From SHLQ01 sp033344795 (lineage in GTDB: Bacteria > Actinomycetota > Acidimicrobiia > Acidimicrobiales > SHLQ01): a stretch of DNA of 64,000 bases. The stretch covers positions 3,410,001-3,474,000 of the forward strand of contig JAWPMS010000001.1 of the NCBI GenBank assembly GCA_033344795.1, in the 5' to 3' direction. How positions within the stretch are numbered: position 1 is the first letter of the stretch; each line of letters opens with the position of its first letter. A program made the position numbers and the translations under genes. Positions 61,431-64,000 of this stretch are shown piece after piece. The notes under the pieces are model-generated. The model was not told where the DNA came from and did no database searches. It saw nothing but the letters and a program-made list of their open reading frames with translations.

Positions 61431-62948
61431 GTGAGCAGCGACGCTGTGGTAGACGCTTCGGACCCTTTCCCAGGGGCACCGCCCGATGAGCCGTGGGCCT
61501 GGGCCGTCGTTGTCGAACAGAGTCCAATCGCGACCGTCCTCGTCGACGTCAATCCTGGTCAGAGAGGACGAGTTCTCTACGGGAATGCTGCCGCATCGAG
61601 CATCTTCGCCAGTCTCTCGCCTTTCTCGGCCGACGATGACTCCATCGCCGGCGCGTCCTTGTTCGACGTCGTCGAGCAGGCCGACGCTCCGACTTTGGAT
61701 GAACGCTTCGACCAACTGAAATTTGGGAAGACGCGTCACAACGGTGAGACAGCCTCAGAATCGACCAGTTTGACAGTCATCATGCCGCAGACCGCTCGAT
61801 CCGGTGAGACGCTCACGTTGCACCTCCGCCCATTGTCGGAGTCGATCGCTATCGTGCAGCTGGTCAGCGGGGTCGCCGTGACATCGCCAGAGCAAGTCCT
61901 CGTCGAGCAGCAGCGCTTTCGGACGGCGTTGATTGAGTTGACCGAGCTTGCGTATTCGACGCGCGATGACAACGACTTCTATCAACGCCTGATCGAACGG
62001 GCGGTCGAGGTGGTGCCAGGGGCACAAGGCGGCAGCGTTCAACTGAATCTTCCGGGCACCGCGTCGTTTCGGTTTGTGGCTGCATCTGGCTACGACCTGG
62101 CTGGTCTGCAGCTGCACGACTTGCAACGCGACCACTTCTTTCGCGACACCTTCAATCCGATTGCGCAGATCGTTCGCGAGTTCGACATCGAGGGACGAGG
62201 TGCTCAGGTGACCGAGTGGCTCGAGACATACGGGCGTCTCTCGGAGATCGTGGTCAACGTCTCCGCTCCGGTCCTCGATGACGGCCTGCCGATCGCGTTC
62301 CTGAGCCTCGACAACTTCGAAGATCCGGATGGCTTCAACGAGACAAGTATCGAGATGACCACGGTGCTCAGTCGTCTGATCGGCTCCCTGTGGCGTCGAC
62401 GCCAACTCGAATCCGAATTGCGTCGAGAACGAGAAGCCTTCCGGCACGAGGCGCTGCACGATCCGCTGACCGGTCTTCCGAATCGCCGAAGCCTCGAGCG
62501 GTTCATGGCGGGCTCGTTGGAGAATGCGATCGGGCACGGGCACCCATCGGCGGTGCTGTTCATTGACCTCGACGACTTCAAGGGGGTCAATGACCGCCTC
62601 GGCCACGAGGTTGGGGACCTGCTGCTGGTCGGCGTCGCGAATGGGCTCAAGGACGTGGTGCGGGTAGGCGATGTCGTCGGTCGCTGGGGCGGCGATGAGT
62701 TTCTGGCGTACCCGCTGCGACTCGAGTCGCAGGGGACCGCACAGAACCTGGCCGATCGAATTCTCGAGCGGTTCGAGCAAGATCTGGTGCTCGAGAGCGG
62801 CCTGCAGTATCGAGCGCGGCTCACCGTTGGCATCGGCTGGAGCCCGGACAGCAAGACGACCGCCACCCAGCTCGTGTCGGTCGCAGACGCTGCGCTCTAC
62901 GAAGCAAAGGCCGCGGGGAAGGGCGTCCATCGTTTGCGGGTTGTCTAG
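61431..62948 (+). CDS. Diguanylate cyclase with PAS-like, GAF and GGDEF domains
   Basis: A 505-residue signalling protein. An N-terminal PAS-like region (VVEQSPIATVLVDVN, LYGNAAASSIF) is followed by a GAF-like domain (~175-325) and a GGDEF domain (~345-505). The active loop is RWGGDEF near 417, and the inhibitory RxxD site (RVGD) lies five residues before GGDEF as usual, so product inhibition by c-di-GMP is likely. No membrane segments, so a soluble sensor. GTG start with AGGA seven bases upstream. Confidence 0.9.
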   Translation: MSSDAVVDASDPFPGAPPDEPWAWAVVVEQSPIATVLVDVNPGQRGRVLYGNAAASSIFASLSPFSADDDSIAGASLFDVVEQADAPTLDERFDQLKFGKTRHNGETASESTSLTVIMPQTARSGETLTLHLRPLSESIAIVQLVSGVAVTSPEQVLVEQQRFRTALIELTELAYSTRDDNDFYQRLIERAVEVVPGAQGGSVQLNLPGTASFRFVAASGYDLAGLQLHDLQRDHFFRDTFNPIAQIVREFDIEGRGAQVTEWLETYGRLSEIVVNVSAPVLDDGLPIAFLSLDNFEDPDGFNETSIEMTTVLSRLIGSLWRRRQLESELRREREAFRHEALHDPLTGLPNRRSLERFMAGSLENAIGHGHPSAVLFIDLDDFKGVNDRLGHEVGDLLLVGVANGLKDVVRVGDVVGRWGGDEFLAYPLRLESQGTAQNLADRILERFEQDLVLESGLQYRARLTVGIGWSPDSKTTATQLVSVADAALYEAKAAGKGVHRLRVV

Positions 62949-63022
62949 AGGGCCGCTTCCGTCGAAGGTTCTCGGGACGTTTGTCTCTAGCCCTTTGTAC
63001 CGGCGAGCTGGCACTGTTTTGG

Positions 63023-64000
63023 ATGCTCGATCACGTCTCGCCGACTGGCCTCAAGCCCGTTCTCGACGTGATCCCCGAAGGTTGCTATCGGCGGTCGGTC
63101 TGGCGGGGATTCGGTCTGATCTTGCGGGATCTTTTGGCGTATGGCCTCGCCGTCTGTGGTTTGACGGCCACGAACAATGTTCTCTTCCTCGTGCCGCTCT
63201 GGTTGGTGGCCGGAGCTGCGACCGCCGCGTTGTTCGTCGCAGGCCACGACGCTGCTCACGAGGCGCTCTTCGACTCGAAGCGTTTGAATGCGGTGCTGGC
63301 GAGGGTGACGATGCTTCCTTCGCTGCACGCAACCGAAGCGTGGGTCTTCGGACACAACCGCGTGCATCACGGGCACACGCTGAAACAAGGTGTCGACTTT
63401 GTCTGGCACCCCCTCACGATCGAACAGTTCAACGGCCTCTCGCGCGTCGAAAAACTGCGGCATCGATTCGAGTGGGGGCCGCTGGGAGCGGGGCAGTACT
63501 ACTTTCGCGAGATCTGGTGGAACAAGATGATTCGTTTCTCGTTCGCAAAGCGCTGGGCGCCGGCGGTTCGGCGGGACAAGATCATCGTTGCGTCCTTCGT
63601 GACCGCAATTCTCGCAGTTGCAACCGTTGCGAACGGTCCGCTCGGCGGTCTCTGGCTCACGACGAAAGTTGTGCTCGTTCCCTTCCTGGTGTTCTGTCAC
63701 CTCATCGGTTGGGTGGTGTACGTCCACCACATCTCGCCAGAAATCCGCTGGTGGAATCGGCATGATTGGAATCGATTTCGCGGACAGGTCGAGGGCACGA
63801 CGGTGTTGTGGGGGCCACGCTGGTTTGACCCGATCTTCCACTCGATCATGGTGCACCTGCCGCACCACGTGGATATGAGAATTCCCTGCTACCGACTTGG
63901 CGACGCTGCTCGTGCCATCGCGGAAGCCTTTCCCGGAGATGTGGACGAACGCCCCCTGAAGATGCGCGACTACTTCCGTTCGGTGCGGCATTGCAAGCTC
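63023..64000 (+). CDS. Membrane fatty acid desaturase family protein (3' end outside window)
   Basis: The first 326 residues of a membrane desaturase or hydroxylase. Histidine boxes for the di-iron site are GHDAAHEALF (HxxxH), GHNRVHHGH (HxxxHH) and HLPHHVDMRIPCYRL (HxxHH). Hydrophobic segments near residues 33-75 and 200-235 span the membrane. It introduces double bonds or hydroxyls in lipid acyl chains with O2. The frame is still open at the window edge. It starts 74 bases after the diguanylate cyclase gene. Confidence 0.88.
   Translation, partial: MLDHVSPTGLKPVLDVIPEGCYRRSVWRGFGLILRDLLAYGLAVCGLTATNNVLFLVPLWLVAGAATAALFVAGHDAAHEALFDSKRLNAVLARVTMLPSLHATEAWVFGHNRVHHGHTLKQGVDFVWHPLTIEQFNGLSRVEKLRHRFEWGPLGAGQYYFREIWWNKMIRFSFAKRWAPAVRRDKIIVASFVTAILAVATVANGPLGGLWLTTKVVLVPFLVFCHLIGWVVYVHHISPEIRWWNRHDWNRFRGQVEGTTVLWGPRWFDPIFHSIMVHLPHHVDMRIPCYRLGDAARAIAEAFPGDVDERPLKMRDYFRSVRHCKL

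Overview
The window is about 60% G+C. Genes are tightly packed and often joined by ATGA, GTGA or TAATG overlaps, and GTG starts are common. I see no rRNA, tRNA, CRISPR array, transposase or phage gene. Gene content (choline-sulfatase and Rieske oxygenase, fused indolepyruvate:ferredoxin oxidoreductase family protein, type III glutamine synthetase, many Gfo/Idh/MocA dehydrogenases and amidohydrolases) suggests a heterotrophic high-G+C actinobacterium, perhaps a marine Acidimicrobiia/Ilumatobacter-type organism. That placement is inference. No stretch over about 200 bases lacks a gene.

Layout. (1) 1-1537: end of an aldo/keto reductase, a YtoQ-family gene, and a peroxiredoxin whose peroxidatic cysteine codon is an in-frame TGA followed at once by a SECIS-like hairpin, so a candidate selenoprotein. 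(2) 1606-5395: ABC exporter, family 2 glycosyltransferase and polysaccharide pyruvyl transferase, a surface-glycan unit. (3) 5392-40930: a 35-kb catabolic region. Its operons are: D-hydroxyacid dehydrogenase/TauD/SDR (minus); MFS/DMT/enolase-superfamily/Gfo (plus); sugar-type ABC importer with amidohydrolases and carboxymuconolactone-decarboxylase (CMD) proteins (plus); MFS (minus) against two Gfo genes (plus); cupin/Ldh/ADH (minus) against enolase-superfamily/FAD monooxygenase/PhyH/Gfo/HIBADH (plus); VOC/SDR (minus) against FAH/CinA (plus); amidohydrolase/Gfo/Gfo (minus) against LigI-like hydrolase/HIBADH (plus). Four control regions carry the same AT-rich near-palindrome (TGACATYATRTATSAT), so much of the region looks like one regulon.

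(4) 41099-48289: type III glutamine synthetase, alditol oxidase-like flavoenzyme, multi-domain CDGSH iron-sulfur protein, cupin, flavin-type oxidase, small NIF3-insert-like protein, LysR regulator, GNAT. (5) 48353-52354: choline-sulfatase, Rieske oxygenase, SDR and a BetI-like TetR regulator, with a palindromic operator candidate just upstream. (6) 52359-62948: type II NADH dehydrogenase and acyl-CoA dehydrogenase, divergent from the 2-oxoacid:ferredoxin oxidoreductase; then a PAP2 protein joined to an acetate kinase-PduL fusion, and a GAF-GGDEF cyclase. (7) 63023-end: a membrane fatty acid desaturase cut by the window edge.

The catabolic region fits import of an oxidised sugar, sugar acid or other polyhydroxylated or carboxylated ring compound, followed by rounds of NAD-dependent oxidation, dehydration, hydrolysis or decarboxylation and C-C cleavage. 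The actual substrate cannot be read from the sequence.
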